Notes: a model not told the origin generated them from the letters alone. 64,000 nucleotides of DNA from Sycobia sp. Sy_11 (GCA_018907035.1 JACCIC010000170.1:741001-805000), one strand, 5' to 3'. Shown: positions 40,701 through 54,677, counted from the stretch's first letter. Translations and numbers: made by a program.

Positions 40701-43700
40701 AAATTTTTTATATTGGTAGTAATCATTGTGCTGTAACTCTTATAAATTATTTAATTACCATGTTAGATTCGAACTACCATGTATATTAAAGACCCATTTG
40801 ATTTAGAATATTATTATTACTTATCTAGTATAATTCTAATCAGAGCTATGTGTAATTTAATATAATATATACAAAATTATTTCCTAAACACATATCCAAA
40901 ATGATGTATAATTTATTTCTTTTTTTTCATCAAGCCTCATTGGGCTATTAAGCCTTATTACTCGGTAATTATTATTTTATCATTATCATTATGTGTGTGT
41001 GTGTGCTGATTTATTTGTTTTTTTTCGAGGTCTTGTAAAGTATGCTATATTTTTCGTTTTATAAAAACGCGTTATATATCACTGCCTATAGCATGTTTTT
41101 ATTGTTATACGATTAAGTGCCACAGTCATACTACAAAATATTCAGAAGCGACATTGATGTAAGGATAAGGGATTTTATTTTAATAGAAGATGTGTATCAT
41201 TATAATTTTATACATTCTAAAATAAGCTAATTCAATTACCTAGTTAAAACTGAAATTATCACTGTTATTAATTCTCAACTCATTATTAATTTAGAATAGT
41301 TTAGTTTATTAGCATTATGTAATTATACAAATAAACTATTTATTTAATTAAATGAGATTTTCGTACATGAATTAAAGAGTACATAAAAGAAATTTTCTAC
41401 ATCGATGGCTGACCGTGACTAGGCATACACTACTAGGATTATTACGCCGTGAGGAATTTCAAAGAAATAATATATACCTTTTGCTCAGAATTATTATTAA
41501 GTAGAAAAAAATTGATTAATTATTCATATACAATTTGATCTTAATAGATAATACTTATAATGTTGACGTTTAAGATATTTTGGAATACGATCAATTCAAT
41601 TATTAAATTGCAACACAAATTATAATGTACATTTTTAAATTTGTAACTTATTATTCATTTATATCTAATATTATTATATAATTATATGAAGAAAATTGTA
41701 TAATTAATTTAACTCAAGTATTTTATACTTGAAATAACATTGTAGTATAGAAGAATAGTATTGATTATCATAGGCTGACTATAACTATATATAGACTACT
41801 AAAGTTTTCACTACTTATGGGATATCAGAGAACTAATATATGAATATTGCTGAAAATAAAAATCCAAGTCTGTGTAATATACATTAATCGATTTAGCAAT
41901 GAACGTACAATATTAGCGAAAATGAAGGGACAAAAAACTTTAAAGCAAAAATAATACGACATAGCCGAAATTTCCTCTTGCGCATTAGTCGCGTTCATAT
42001 ATATGTATCAACGCAACGAAAAAGCTTTTTACCGAAAAAATTAGAAAAAACAATCAGAGCGACAGAGAGAGAAGGATAAATGGGGTGGTTTGAGTCTACC
42101 AACCAGCCCCCCCCCCCGTGTACGATGTTTGATCGATAAAAAAGAAAAGGATGACTGCCACGACCGATAGGGGGGAGGCGGTGAATTTGTTCATGTAGCG
42201 TGGGAAAAGCCGACCGGAACATTATGCCGAGCACAAGAACAGCGGGGCATGAGTCCATAATTGACAGAAGAGGGGGTAGGGGATGCGAAACTTCGGAGCC
42301 ACTTAAAAGTGCGTTAACGGGACCGGACGGGCTAAATGAAACGTTCGGAGATGAAGAATGGTTCGATTTGTTGTTGTTGTTTTTTTTTTTTTTTTATTGG
42401 CTTTGAAGAATTGCGGGGACGCGCGCACACGCCTGCGCTATAAGCAAGAGCTACGCCCGACATTGTTGATTGATCGTTGGTGCGTTCGTTGATTTTTATC
42501 GGGAACGATTATTTTCCCATATTAAGTTAGCTCGGGCTTTATGGGATTCACAAGCTAGTTAATGTCTCTGAAATGAACTTAAGTGACTCTGCGATAAATC
42601 ATCGACTGCAATTGTTTGCCGGATTTTCAAAATCGTGCGACAGAATGATGAATTCCGTATAATCGAATTCGATATTAAAAAAAGAAAGAAATCAACGAAG
42701 GAAAACTTCGATATCTCAAGGATCGAAATATCGTTCCGTTATTCGAGAAGATCTTTTTCCGAGGAGAAAATTGTACCGTCCAGCTGTCGCCGTTACCAGA
42801 GAGTACGATTTTCGAACGTGAAAAAAAACCGGGGGAAGATTCTAGTGCTTCTTTTTCTCTTCTCCCACTTCCATTGACTCTCGATCCTTATTTCCTAATC
42901 GACGTTGATGGGACGATGATGAGGATGCTGGCTCCTTCGACCGTGGACCTCCAGTTTCTCTACGGGCTGGAGTAATTTGAGAGCAGAGAGTCTCTCTCTC
43001 GCTCTCCCTGTCTCTCTCTCTCTCTCTTTCTGCCTCATTCTCGCACCCGGCAAGATACCCCTCACGCTCTACGGACTCTTTCTTTTCTTGAAATTTCCAA
43101 ACCACTCTTCCGCTTAACGACGTGGCTGCCCGTTCGGTTCGCTCTTCGCGCGTGGCAATACGAAACTCAGATCTAATTACAATAAGAGCGAATTTTTCTT
43201 GCCCCTTACGCTTACCGCCTTACCCACAATTTGCGGTGAAATTGTTACAGTTTCTTTTATACTCTTCAAAATGATATCGTTCACCCTATGTTTTGATCGG
43301 AAACAAAGCAATTTTCAATGTTCTCATTCTGTCAAGGAATCAAGAGTTACAGGTTCAATTTCTGGAAATTGAATTTTTTCTATCATCTTAAATTTTTCGA
43401 TTAGTTGAAACTTTTTTCGACGCACAAGTATAAAGATCGAACGTATCGCAAAGAGTACACTCCGCATAATTTCTCAGTATAAAAAGTGCGTATAGTTTGT
43501 ATACACAAAACGGAGGTTACGGAATCCAAAAATGCAAATCCAATTCCACGAAATATAGACATTTCATTTAGTTTTTATTGAAAAGATCAAATTAATCTAC
43601 CGATAAAATCTATAAATTCGCGAGTTCTTGTTCTCTCCCTGTTTCGCACGCCTTCCCGTTCGAGTCAATTCGTGCGTAAGTCACAAAAAAAAGTATTATC

Positions 43701-45521
43701 TACGCCCTTTATGGGATTATTGCTTGCGGATTAATCGTGGATGAATCCTGCAAGAGGGCGAGGTAGTAAATTTATTTGCGGCTACCAAGGAGATGTCGAT
43801 GTGGAAATGCGACATTTTTTTCATCGCAGTCGAGCACACCATTGTATTCATGCACGTAACTTCTACAAAGTCTCATCGCTCATAAAATTAATGCTTTGGC
43901 ACACTTGGTTTGTTACGGATATAAAGATGTGGTTTGTAGGTCGAGGAAACATAACAAAAGAGACGTCCTTCATTCGATTCTCAACTTGCGCTTTCTTCAT
44001 AAGTATCGATTTAAAATTGTCCTTTTTAAGTAGTTATGCCGAACAATCGGCCCTCATTGATCGGTTCTTCTCAGAATAATATTTTTATATGTACTTTTCT
44101 TTCGTGTTTCACGGGGTAAAAGTTTGTCTTCTATATAAACACGGGATTCGATACGTGACAGGTTGAACTTTCAACCATGTACAGGGAATGAACAAGTCAA
44201 GTATCGTTGTATGGCAGTCTAGCGCGTGATATTCGCTTGGGTTTTGCGAGTTGTCGATTTTTCAGAGTCTCTCATATTTCATAGAAAGTCATATACATAA
44301 GTATATGTCAAACTTAGTTTAATAAAATTCTCCAAACTCCGGATTCCTCGTTGAAATCAAACGACAGTACAAAACTATTTGTAACTATTATTCGTGGGTT
44401 CACCATACAGTAAGTCTGACAAACTTAAAGAAATATAATTTGATCTACTTATGTGCACATATCTTAATTAGATCATTAAAGGATGATTATGAGGACTCTA
44501 AAAATAATACTTGATTCTTATTCAACATATAACTAAAGAGCATCTCAATTAGATCATATTTCTGTCAAATCTATATGATGAATTTTCGAACCAAAAGATC
44601 CTTATCATTAAGCTCCGTCCGCTAGCCGACGAGCATTGATTTTTTTCAAAATCTGTCGTATCCAATAAATGATAAATTTCTATCGAAATTCGAATGTTTA
44701 AATTTGTTCTACTTTCTTATTTATAGAATCCATACTACATCAAGGGACCTTAGCAAATTGGATATTTTAGAATTCCCATAACTCAAACTCTCAAACGTTT
44801 TTCAGTGTATGTTGTAGCAGCTAACGTCTTTCGAATTGCTTAGATCCCTGTTACATAACCTAATATTGCACTATTTATTGCACTTCTTTTTTTCATCGTC
44901 TATCCTGTCTGCTACATATCATCGTCCGACTTCGAATCTGTCAGTTGCTCCTGAGCAATTCTATCCCTCTCGTTCTCATTAAATTGCACTCAATTCAATG
45001 TCGCGGAGAATAACACATATTTCACCAAGTGTAACTAAATCATCAAACGAACTAATCGTACTTGGTGAATTTCAATTGTAGAGGACTCTACCTGCAGCTT
45101 GAACAAGTTAACGTTCCAGTATTTAATTATTTAGATGCACTGACCTCGCTTTCATCGCTCGTAATAAACTAGTCACTCCGTCTGACCACTTCTCAATTGT
45201 CAGCTCGTATGTCAGTTCGCGCGTACAGTTATATCTCCGCTTTATCCAAATTCCAAATGGATCTACAAAAAAAATAAAAAAAACTATTTTCCATGCTTAA
45301 ACGCTGGATAAAAGTTTACGGAATATATACCGAGACTTACACAATTCGATTGGACTAATACTGTAAACTATATCATGACGGGTTAAACGCGAAGGCTCAA
45401 ATTGCTTCATTATTCGCGCTCATTGAAAATGTAGATGTTCGCGACTCCGGACCGACCAAGAGGGTTCTCGAATTTTTTCTTGCTCTTGCTCTCTTACAGA
45501 ATTACATCATTTTTTCAAACT

Positions 45522-45522
<1 letters not shown>

Positions 45523-45603
<81 letters not shown>
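45523..45603. repeat. (CT)n microsatellite
   Basis: This is a CT tract of about 80 bp with a single TCC interruption. Confidence 0.95.
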
Positions 45604-45605
<2 letters not shown>

Positions 45606-46471
45606 GGATCCACGTGCTCCTTTAAAGTCCAACGTCACGTGACAATTTCGTTTCGCGGAAAATAGCCTCCGGGACAGTAATTTGCATTGATCAGCTCGAG
45701 GCATCTGCAGTTATGCTAATTCATCGTGGAGCTGCATCCCCGCCCTTCCGGCTTTTTTTGCCTCCGCGAGTTGCAGCTCCTCCTATCTTTTTGAATTTAA
45801 ACGAAATTTTTCTCCCCTGTCTTTTTGTTCGTTCGTTCGTTCGTTCTTTTTTTATTGTTAATTTAAATGAATTCACAATTTATTCGGAGAACTGCGTTAC
45901 GCGAGAAGTAAGGAATTTATACTTTCTATTAAATAACTCATGAAGAGTACAATATGGCGATACGCGAAGATAATTGTTCTTAAATGTTAAATATAAACAA
46001 TTTATAATGGTAAATGTCTTATTTGATATACAGTGAAAAATACAGGATATTTTCTCTAATTTTAAATCGATAGAAGAAGGATAAAAAAATCACTATGAAA
46101 AATTGTTACAATAATGTAGATGAAAAATTAGTCGAAATAACTAAATTTCTTCTATGGATATTGAATATTAAATTCTCGATAACCACAGAAGATCTGCTAT
46201 ATAAAGAAACTAAGAAAAACTTTTAGAATAATAATATGTGTGTCGGTATTTTGTCGCGATTTTTCAACTAAAATTGAAATGTCAGATCAAATACTTTCAC
46301 GAGCAAATAAAAATGTGAATAGAAAGCCGGAGAAGCCGCGAAATCGAATCCCGGTTAAAGAAGTCAGCCTTAAGAGGAACATAAAAAAGTACCGTCGGTT
46401 ACAAATTCGCGACACAAGCCCGCTTGAATATTTTCCGTGCCTTCGTAAAAGAATCATTCCTTCCTCCCGCC

Positions 46472-46524
<53 letters not shown>
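46472..46524. repeat. (CT)n microsatellite
   Basis: This is a CT tract in the intron before the 47902 exon. Confidence 0.95.
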
Positions 46525-46527
<3 letters not shown>

Positions 46528-47805
46528 CATTCGTCGGTCGTCGGAGCGTAATCGATTGCGAGTAAGCCGACGGGAAAATTCAGAAGGAACAGGGATCAGC
46601 TACAAAGCCGGCGCGCGGTGCGCGCATGAATTGACTACGGCGACGGTGTGGGGGAGGGAGTTCGAAAAGCGCGGGGGTTAAGGAATATACGTCGTGCTCA
46701 CTGCGAAGAGCGAGAGACCCACGATCTCGCGAGTCTTGCTTGATTTGCAAGCGGGGGATAAGGAGCCCAGAGACTAGTGTCGCGTTTTAATCGCGCCGTA
46801 TTGCGCAAGTCGAAATCCGTAAAGGAAAACATCGGTTTGTCGACCTTGAGAGGAAGAGGGAGGGGAGTCGGCGAGTATTAGCCACGATTAAAAAACGAAT
46901 TTGCTTTCGTGATTTTGATGTTTTGCATGCTGTTCTTTATTTATATAGTACTAGTTGTCAGTTTAATAGATAGAGCTTTGCTGCAATAGTTTTTGGTTTG
47001 AAAGTTTTTTCAAAGTAAGCATTACAGTAAGTTATGTTTTTGTAAAACTGCACATAAATCGCAGAATCGCGAAGATAAATTTCAGATCTTTTTATTTACC
47101 ATTGTAATTAAAAAAACAATGCATTGAAATTATATAAAAAGTCACACTATTATCTAAAAGCAACGTTGGAAAATTTATCTTTGTTTCCCTTGCGAATTAT
47201 CTATGCATTGAAATAAAGAATATTAATTAGCTGAAGTCTGCTTTGCCATGTTTGTACCAAACTCACTTGAAAGCTCACCTTAAAATTGTCCGTCACTTGC
47301 GATAAAAATCCATTTTTTTAAACATAGATAAGGTCTATGTTAAATGTTAGTATAACCAAGGAAAGGCTTCGTCAAATTCGCCAACTTCGTCCATCTGAGA
47401 ATTATTCAAAAAATTAGAAAAGCCGTCATTCGATGCACGAAACATGTACGCTATTTAAAATAAGACCTAGGCTCAAAACTATCGCCTGGGACGTAACGAA
47501 TTCTGCACAGCTTCACGTAGAGAGCCCTGATATATTCCCGGGGGAAAGAATTCCAAGCATGAAAGGCATATACGCGCATACGCTCTCCGATATCTCTTGG
47601 CACGCGACGTTTGAGAGAGTGCGCCGTTAAATCGGCTTAGCTTGCCTTTCGCCGCGCCGAGCCTAATCTCTCAGAGTGCCTAACCAGAGTGCCTCTAGCC
47701 TTTCTGAAAAAAATCTCGCGCGAAACGCGATTTACATCGTAACTCCGCGCGGCGCGGCGAAGCCTTTCCTCGGTAGTACGGCGGGAGTGATGTGGAAGAT
47801 AGGGC

Positions 47806-47808
<3 letters not shown>

Positions 47809-47853
<45 letters not shown>
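47809..47853. repeat. (AG)n microsatellite next to a 3' splice site
   Basis: This AG tract of about 45 bp ends 48 bp before the Fas1 exon at 47902. Confidence 0.95.
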
Positions 47854-47901
47854 TTTGGCGCTGCCATGGAAATGGGATTAATCGAGGATCTGTCCCGCCA
47901 G

Positions 47902-48116
47902 GTGAACACGGTGAAGCCGCGCACGAGCCTGTACTTCAACGTGGTCGAGGGCCCCACCGGCAATCACACGGTGACCGTCGAGGGCGGCGGCGTCAACGCG
48001 ACCATCATCACGGCCAACATCGGCGCGACGAACGGCATCATTCACATAATCAACAGGGTCCTCGGCGTGCCGTACACCACCCTCCTCGACAAGGTCAAGA
48101 CGGATCCCACACTTAA
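47902..48116 (+). CDS. Fas1: Fasciclin-1, exon encoding second half of the penultimate FAS1 domain
   Basis: This exon has 71 full codons plus two bases: phase 0 in, phase 2 out at donor GTGAGT (48117). The peptide starts VNTVKPRTSLYFNVVEG, continues with TVTVEGGGVNATIITANI, and has the FAS1 H2 motif ATNGIIHIINRVLGVPYTTLL. Joined to the previous exon it completes one FAS1 domain. NHT and NAT are possible N-glycosylation sites. I chose the CAG at 47899-47901 as acceptor because it keeps phase 0 and gives a Q-V join like that remembered for Drosophila Fas1. The frame is open further upstream to an ATG at 47866, and GAG at 47885-47887 is a weaker alternative. A 45-bp (AG)n tract sits just before the branch-point region, so the acceptor is poor. 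Confidence 0.92.
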
Positions 48117-51100
48117 GTGAGTATTATACGCGTATATAGTCGCCTAGCGCGCAGCATTCACCGCGGTGCCCTTAATTTCATATGTCGTGTGCCGTTCGCG
48201 TCTACCGTAGCCCTACCTGCAGGCCCTAAACTTTTCCTGTACTTGTCTGCACCACCCCCCCCCCTCCACCGACCGGTTACAAACTTCGCGCGCGTATCCT
48301 GAAAGGGATTACGCTGTATTAGAGATAAGAAACGAGGCTCTGCTCTTCCTTACACCCGTCAATCCTAAGTTTAAATTTTCGGCGCGGAGGAGGGAGGCTT
48401 GAAATTCAAGCCTCGTACCTTAAAGCCGCACTGGCGCTCGGTGTTGAGCAATTAATTCGTTCCGAAAGAACGATTTGCCCAGCTAGACGCAATGATTTTC
48501 ATGATATAAATTGTCGCTATAGATCCTACTATTCAAGCCAATGGGGAAGAAGAAAAAACACCTTTTTTAGTACAGAAATATCTATTTCGTGAAATTTCAG
48601 CTACTTTGTGACCCTACTCATACAATAGTTTCTAAAGCTTACGAATATTTGTAGAAGAACGTATATTCTACATGATATATCCATAAGTACGGTAGATGTA
48701 AAAACAAAATTATGACAACATATACAGTATTATATACAAACCTAAGTCAGGTCGAAATGTAGACAATCATGTAGCTAAATAATTACGTAATTCGACATTT
48801 CTGTACTAAAACAGGTATTATATAATAATTCATTTATACAGTTCGACCAGAAAGGTAAATTTATATCACGAAAATCTGAGAAAAAACGATCATTGGCTAC
48901 ATCATATAAAGAAAGTAGAAATAATTCTGATAAAATAATAGATCAATCTCGATCAAAATTGATAATGTCTAATTATATATGTAAATATTGATTTTCTTTA
49001 TCTTTAAAATACTGGATTCGAAACATTTGGTAATCCTCGTTGCAATAACGAAAAAAATTGCAATATTGTTTAAATACCATATGATTCTTTTAATATACAA
49101 TACCTTAGAAGTGTAGTTCATTATTTAACACACTTTATTTAATAGGGGATCATTTCGAATATGCTTCTTATAAGTATTCAAACGCATTCCGACTCTAATC
49201 CCTTCTTACAGCTTAATGGAAATCAATTACCTTTGGCATTATTCACATGTACGTGTTCAGGTGTACCGGTTTATTATTTAAAAAAAAAATCTTTTAATTA
49301 AATTCAGTATCGAATCGCCTGATCCGCTGCCCTTCTACCTTCCGTCGTCGAAGAATAATATTTCATTTCTGTACTGCGAATGAATCTGGCAAAAATTGCT
49401 CTCATGGGCCCTTCCAATCTAATCGGGACTCTATAGCAGATCTGGAGAGCTCGTATCGAATCGAACCCCCCCTCCCCCTTCCGTACTGTGTACGCGCGGA
49501 GAACAAAAAAAAAGTAGTCCGCGGCTTTTCAACGTAATTCCACCTCGCTGCTGATCGAATAAAAGTATAATCTTCTTTCGGTTCTCGTGTAACGAGAAGA
49601 AAAGACGACTGTATAGATGCTAAATTTCATTTCGTCGCGATTCAATTTTCCTCCTCCTGCGCGCCTAAAATCAATCATTACAAGTTTTAATTTTAAAACG
49701 TTTCCCTTTATCGGTAAGAATATTTCTATAAATCCGTCAAAGAATTTCATTTACTACTATCGTAATTTAATGCTACTTTTCAATTCGCTATCGTTATCAG
49801 TTCCTAATGACAGATGATGAAATAGACGATCGTACTATATCTGTATGGTGCTGTTATTTAAAAGTATGATAAACATTCGTTAATGTGCATTCAGTTTCGT
49901 TTCCAAGACCTTTCCAATTGGATTATCCAAAAGAATTAATAAAAATTATTGTGATTTAATGGTTTTCACGAATAAATAATATATTTGATGGTATTAGCTG
50001 ATATTCTGTCTAATAAATTTAAAGTTTTTTCAATGTTCAGCTGTTTTTTGTATGACTGTTTAAGAATAATGTCTCTATTTCACCAATACTTTTTCGAGCT
50101 GCGTTATATTCGTCCAATTTGTATAATAAAAATCCTTAGCATAATTTATCTTTATCCTATGCACATCATTTTACTATAAAACATTGTATTATGTATCATG
50201 TTAGCATCGGTGCAAGAATTTTTATAATCTCACAATAGTAAAATGATATTTAGTTTAAAAAAATTTACATAAGAAGACGTGTTCTATAAATCACTTTATC
50301 AATTATATCTTAAAAAAATTCTGTCATCAATTATAGATCAAATTTAAATTAACTTAAATTCAATATTTTTATAAAATTTACTAATCGAATTCTCCTTTGC
50401 TTAAAATAAAATCTAAGTGAAATTCCCGTAAAGTGTATAAATGAAACTCTGGGAGAATCACAAATACCGATGTTCCAAATAACCTTTTAAGAATTTTCTA
50501 ATTTGGTAACGCCAGCAAGCTCGAAAAAGGAATTTTCTTTTGTCGCGGAAAAAATTTCTATTCCAGCCTTCAAATTATTAAAGTTACATACACGTGTAGA
50601 AGTAAAAGCAAGTGATAAAAGTCTCAGCCGCTCCATTTAATTCGATCTGAAATGTCTCGCCGCTGTTCTCGCTGTCCTCGGCTCTTAAATTTAATTAAAA
50701 TAATCCGAATGAATTCCTATTCCAATTGGATTCTGGTTATCTTGGTGTTAAAAGTAAGCCAGTAAAGCATCCCGCCCTAGCCCTACCTATGCGGAACTGC
50801 ATTGCTTCATTTTTCCACACCCCCTCGCCGCCACGTCACCGGTTAATTCGCATTCTTTCCCGGCCAGAGACTTAAATTAAATCGGCCGTTTGTTATATGA
50901 ATACGAATTGCCGGTAATGCCGAAAGGAAAACTTTCGTCTGTGCCGAAGCTTCGTGACGGAAAGTATATTCATAGATTAAGAAGCGAATGAATCATAAGA
51001 GCTGTAGAGATAAATTGTCCAAAGTTAAGAGATAAGCTTAAAGCATGGTCGTATACGTCTTTTCTACTAATAATATATTTAATAAGAAAAGAACGTCATG

Positions 51101-51152
51101 CGCGGAATTTCTTTTAATATAGCAAGATCGTTTACGCTTCCACTTTCGCGAA

Positions 51153-51186
51153 TCTCTCTCTCTCTCTCTGTCTCTCTCTCTCTCTC
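51153..51186. repeat. (CT)n microsatellite
   Basis: This is a CT tract with one TG interruption. Confidence 0.9.
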
Positions 51187-52437
51187 CAAATTCTACGCTG
51201 CTGCGCGCGCGATGTACGACTGCTCTCGAGATATATTGCTGTCCTTTAGTTACGGTCTAGAGCAACTCTTATGACCGGGCAGTTTATCTCTGTAATAAAT
51301 CTATGGCGTACACTATAAATTCCGCATTCACATTTGAAACATCCCAAATTTCAACCCACTTATGCATTGTACTATTAATAATAGTTATGGGACTAGCTAC
51401 TTACACAGAAATTCTCGTATAAGCTCTAAGAGGGAAAGATAACCAAAAAATTTAAGGCCTGATAGATATATTCATAAAATTTTATCTAACATATAAGTGA
51501 AATAGTTTCGATCTCTCTACCTGAAAAATTACAACGGGCCTTTATTCGACGAAAAGTGCAAGAATTTTTATATAACATTTTTCGACTATGTGAATTTTCA
51601 AAAGTTTCGAAACACATTCTTTGCTGACGTAAATATTCAAAAAATTTTCAAGCCGCCTCATACCTCAAAATCTACTGATAGTTTACAATATTTTCTGATG
51701 ATAGAAGGTAAAATTGATATATTTCTCTCTTACAATTTTGACATTGTGAAACAGAGGAATATAGAAGGTAGCATGCTTTACTTCTTTAGTTATCTAATAG
51801 TTATAACAAACGATCATTACACAGTGATGTTATTATTTTCATATATTTTTTTAACGTATTACAAAAAGGTTGAAAAAAGCGAACAGTGGATTTCTTTGGT
51901 TAATTAGATCAAGCGCAAAATAGTCGACAAGTGTTCAGTAAAAAACATAAATATATCTATATTGGGCAGTTTTCAATGTCAAATTCTATATCATTTATCG
52001 TCATAATGATGACGATTTCAATGGTAGGAAGCTACGCAATGACGGAGATTAGCAGACAGGGTGGTAAATTCAGTCCAATTGATCAGTTTCTAGCCTCTTT
52101 TCGATAATTTTTAGTAATTAGGACATTTGTTTATTTTTTTTTTTCATAACCGACAGAAGATAGGAAGGAACACCAAAAGCCGGCGTCTATTAGTTGAAAC
52201 GCGTTGAATCGCGCGCTAGGGGACCTCGATCGTTTTCAATAATTCCACCGCTGTGAGCGGTTAAACCCGTGAAAAGGTCAAAGAACAGAGCCGATCGATC
52301 CCCTGGTAAAAAGATGTTCTCCAGCCCTGTTCCCCTCCACCCACTCATACACCCTAGCCCGGCGGAACTCGGGAGATAGAGAGACGCCGCGAACGCGGAA
52401 TAGGAGGAAGAGGGGCAATATTGATATCCCGGGTCTG

Positions 52438-52445
52438 TATAAAAG
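52438..52445 (+). promoter_or_regulatory. TATA-box-like word in an intronic GC-rich island
   Basis: TATAAAAG lies inside a CpG-rich island and is followed by more than 300 bp of GC-rich sequence. No convincing initiator is seen 25-35 bp downstream. It could mark a nested or non-coding transcript start, or be chance. Confidence 0.15.
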
Positions 52446-53336
52446 CGCCGGTCTCAAAGAACCGTGGGGCTCGCGCTTTGGAATTGGTAATCCCGCGCGG
52501 GCGGCTCCGCTGAGCTGCCGCTACCGCCGCCCGGCAACCGTGTGTATTTTCCACATAGGAGGACGCGCGCGCTCGCTCGCACGCCGCACTTGAGAGCGCG
52601 AGGGCGGTCTAATCGCCACCCTCCCCCTCGACTTGCCGGGGCTGATTGCCTTCCTCGTCCTCCCGACCCCGTTCTTTCCGTTGTCGCGGCCGAAATTGGA
52701 ATGTGAATGGGTAACGACGGCAACGCCGAGTTGTTGGCGCTGCCGCCGATCCGCGTCATATCGCCCGGCGTTGCGCCGACGTCTTAACCCTTTGAGGATC
52801 AAGCGGGGGATTTCGCCCGGAGGCAGTTCGCTCGGCGATCAGGCTTTGCAGCGCGGACGTCAGCCCGCGTCGCGCGCGCTCACGAAGCTTTTTAGCTCGT
52901 CGTAATTTTCCTGTGGCTCGTCTTTCGTTTTTCGAACAGGGTTTCATGGACGATCCTATTAGCGATCTACCTGAGCTATATGATAAATTCCGGTTTGTAC
53001 AGACAGACACTTCGTACAATTATTCGGTTAATTGATATTTATCGATTTTATTCAATAATAACGGAACGAAGCATAAAAGTTATACCAAAAATTCTTCTTC
53101 AAAATTCATTCTACTTTTCTTCTTTTAACTACAGTTTCATTATTATTATAACAATTAATCGTCTTTGTATTTAAAGTTTATTGTTTTGACTTTTTGATTC
53201 CTTTTTCGGCACTCTTCTCATGTCCAAAATAAATACATTACGAGTGCAAAACAAGTTATTGAATAACTCGTTCTGTGTTCGTATTATGTTTACCTAGAAA
53301 AGGGTTTCAGGAAAGAAATCAGAAGGTTATTTATTA

Positions 53337-53382
53337 TTTATGTCATTAAACTCGAAATAAATTTTGAGTTTAATGGCATAAA
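53337..53382. repeat. Short hairpin (inverted repeat)
   Basis: Arms 53337-53357 and 53362-53382 pair over 21 positions with two G-U wobbles and a 4-nt loop. Confidence 0.75.
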
Positions 53383-54447
53383 AAAAAGTTTAATAATGTT
53401 TAAAAGATTGTACTTATTACTAAAGTAATGTATTATTTAAATAATTGCAAAAGCTGCAGACTAACCTTAGAAAGATTGTTTTTAAATAAAATATAAATGT
53501 GCTCTAGATTTTGGTAAAATTTTCAAAAAAATATGCATTTAAATTATTATTTTCTACTTATAAAATTAATAATAATATAATACCTTTTTACTAATAATAA
53601 TTTCCTTGAGAAGACTTCGAAAGTATTCTAAACGAAAACAAAGCTAAATAAAAATAAGTCAAAAACCGCTCTATAACTAAAACCTAAACTGCCCTCCCCC
53701 TGCTCGTACCTAGATCCTGGCGAATAACCGCCGCTGTATTTATCTGATTAATTAACACTCGCGGCGTAGTTCCATTCTTTTGGAAGTTCATCACCCCTCG
53801 CCCACCTTTACGACGCGAACGCGCCACCGCCGCCCATGATAAAAGCACGATCTCGACGTCCGTCCGGTCGATGCGAAGTATCAAACGCGCCGTAAGCGCG
53901 TCATATCGGCCCGTTAACGGCCGCTGAAACGAGGATGTAGCTGGAGAGAGGCAGAGAGGGAGAGCGAGAGGGAGAGAGAGAGAGGCGAACTCGCCCAGCC
54001 AACGGCGAGAATAATGGACGTGTATATTATCGAGTTGTCCGTTGAGCTGTATAGTTTTGGCCTTTGTCGCGGCCCTTGCTGCCTTTGGAGATATAGCATG
54101 AACCGGGTATATGCGCGCGCGCGCGCCCAGAATTTATCTCCCACCGAAGTTTATTGTCGACAGAAACCTATATCTGCGAGTTTTCTCGAGCTCTATCCGC
54201 GGCGGGGGCGCGTGCGTATTTTATTTTACGATCGGAGATTTTACGAATTAACGCGCGGTGCTATATGTTTATGTACGCGGGCGAGGCGCGATAAGCCATT
54301 GCGAGATTGGGACTTTTTTTTCTGCAACGGTGCTCTGAGTAATAATGGCGGATTGTGGAAGAGAGGTCGGAAATATGCGCCGGATAGTTTTATTTACTGT
54401 TTTTTTTTTTTTTTGTTACATCCATAAAAGAAGGTCCGTACGATAGG

Positions 54448-54486
54448 CTTATTTGTATTACTTAAATATTAAGTAATACAAATAAG
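54448..54486. repeat. Perfect 17-bp inverted repeat
   Basis: The left arm CTTATTTGTATTACTTA, loop AATAT and exact reverse-complement right arm lie about 190 bp before the 54678 exon. Confidence 0.9.
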
Positions 54487-54677
54487 TACTCCTTGTTATA
54501 TTTCCCAATTTATTGACTACTAATTCAATCGAAGCATGAAATAAAACATTAATTTTCCCTATTGCGTAATATCTGTTTAAATATTTCGATAAATATAAAA
54601 TATAGAAATTTTGCAAAACCTGATTATGCAATCTAATGAAAATTGAACTATAATTTTATCCAAAATACGACTTACAG

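Larger units (their letters stand above)
37723..47901 (+). other. Fas1 intron, 10.2 kb
   Basis: The intron begins at donor GTGGGT and ends at CAG before 47902. About 37850-41940 is extremely AT-rich with nothing recognisable. About 41990-43150 and 45400-47700 are GC-richer with C-runs, (TTCG)n at 45827-45846 and (CT)n tracts. No nested gene is recognised. Confidence 0.6.
48117..54677 (+). other. Fas1 intron, 6.6 kb
   Basis: The intron runs from donor GTGAGT to acceptor CTTACAG. It holds a GC-rich island at about 52200-52950 with a TATAAAAG word, a hairpin at 53337-53382, a second GC-rich island at about 53690-54380 and a perfect inverted repeat at 54448-54486. Open frames such as 51590-51907 have no recognised similarity. 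Confidence 0.6.

Noticed and set aside
47676..48116. Second long + strand frame overlapping the Fas1 exon
   Set aside because: It is a shadow: the frame that encodes the FAS1 motif is the one starting at 47902.
51590..51907. 105-codon + strand open frame
   Set aside because: It has AT-rich codons, no recognisable family and no splice or promoter support. It lies in a Fas1 intron and is best taken as chance.
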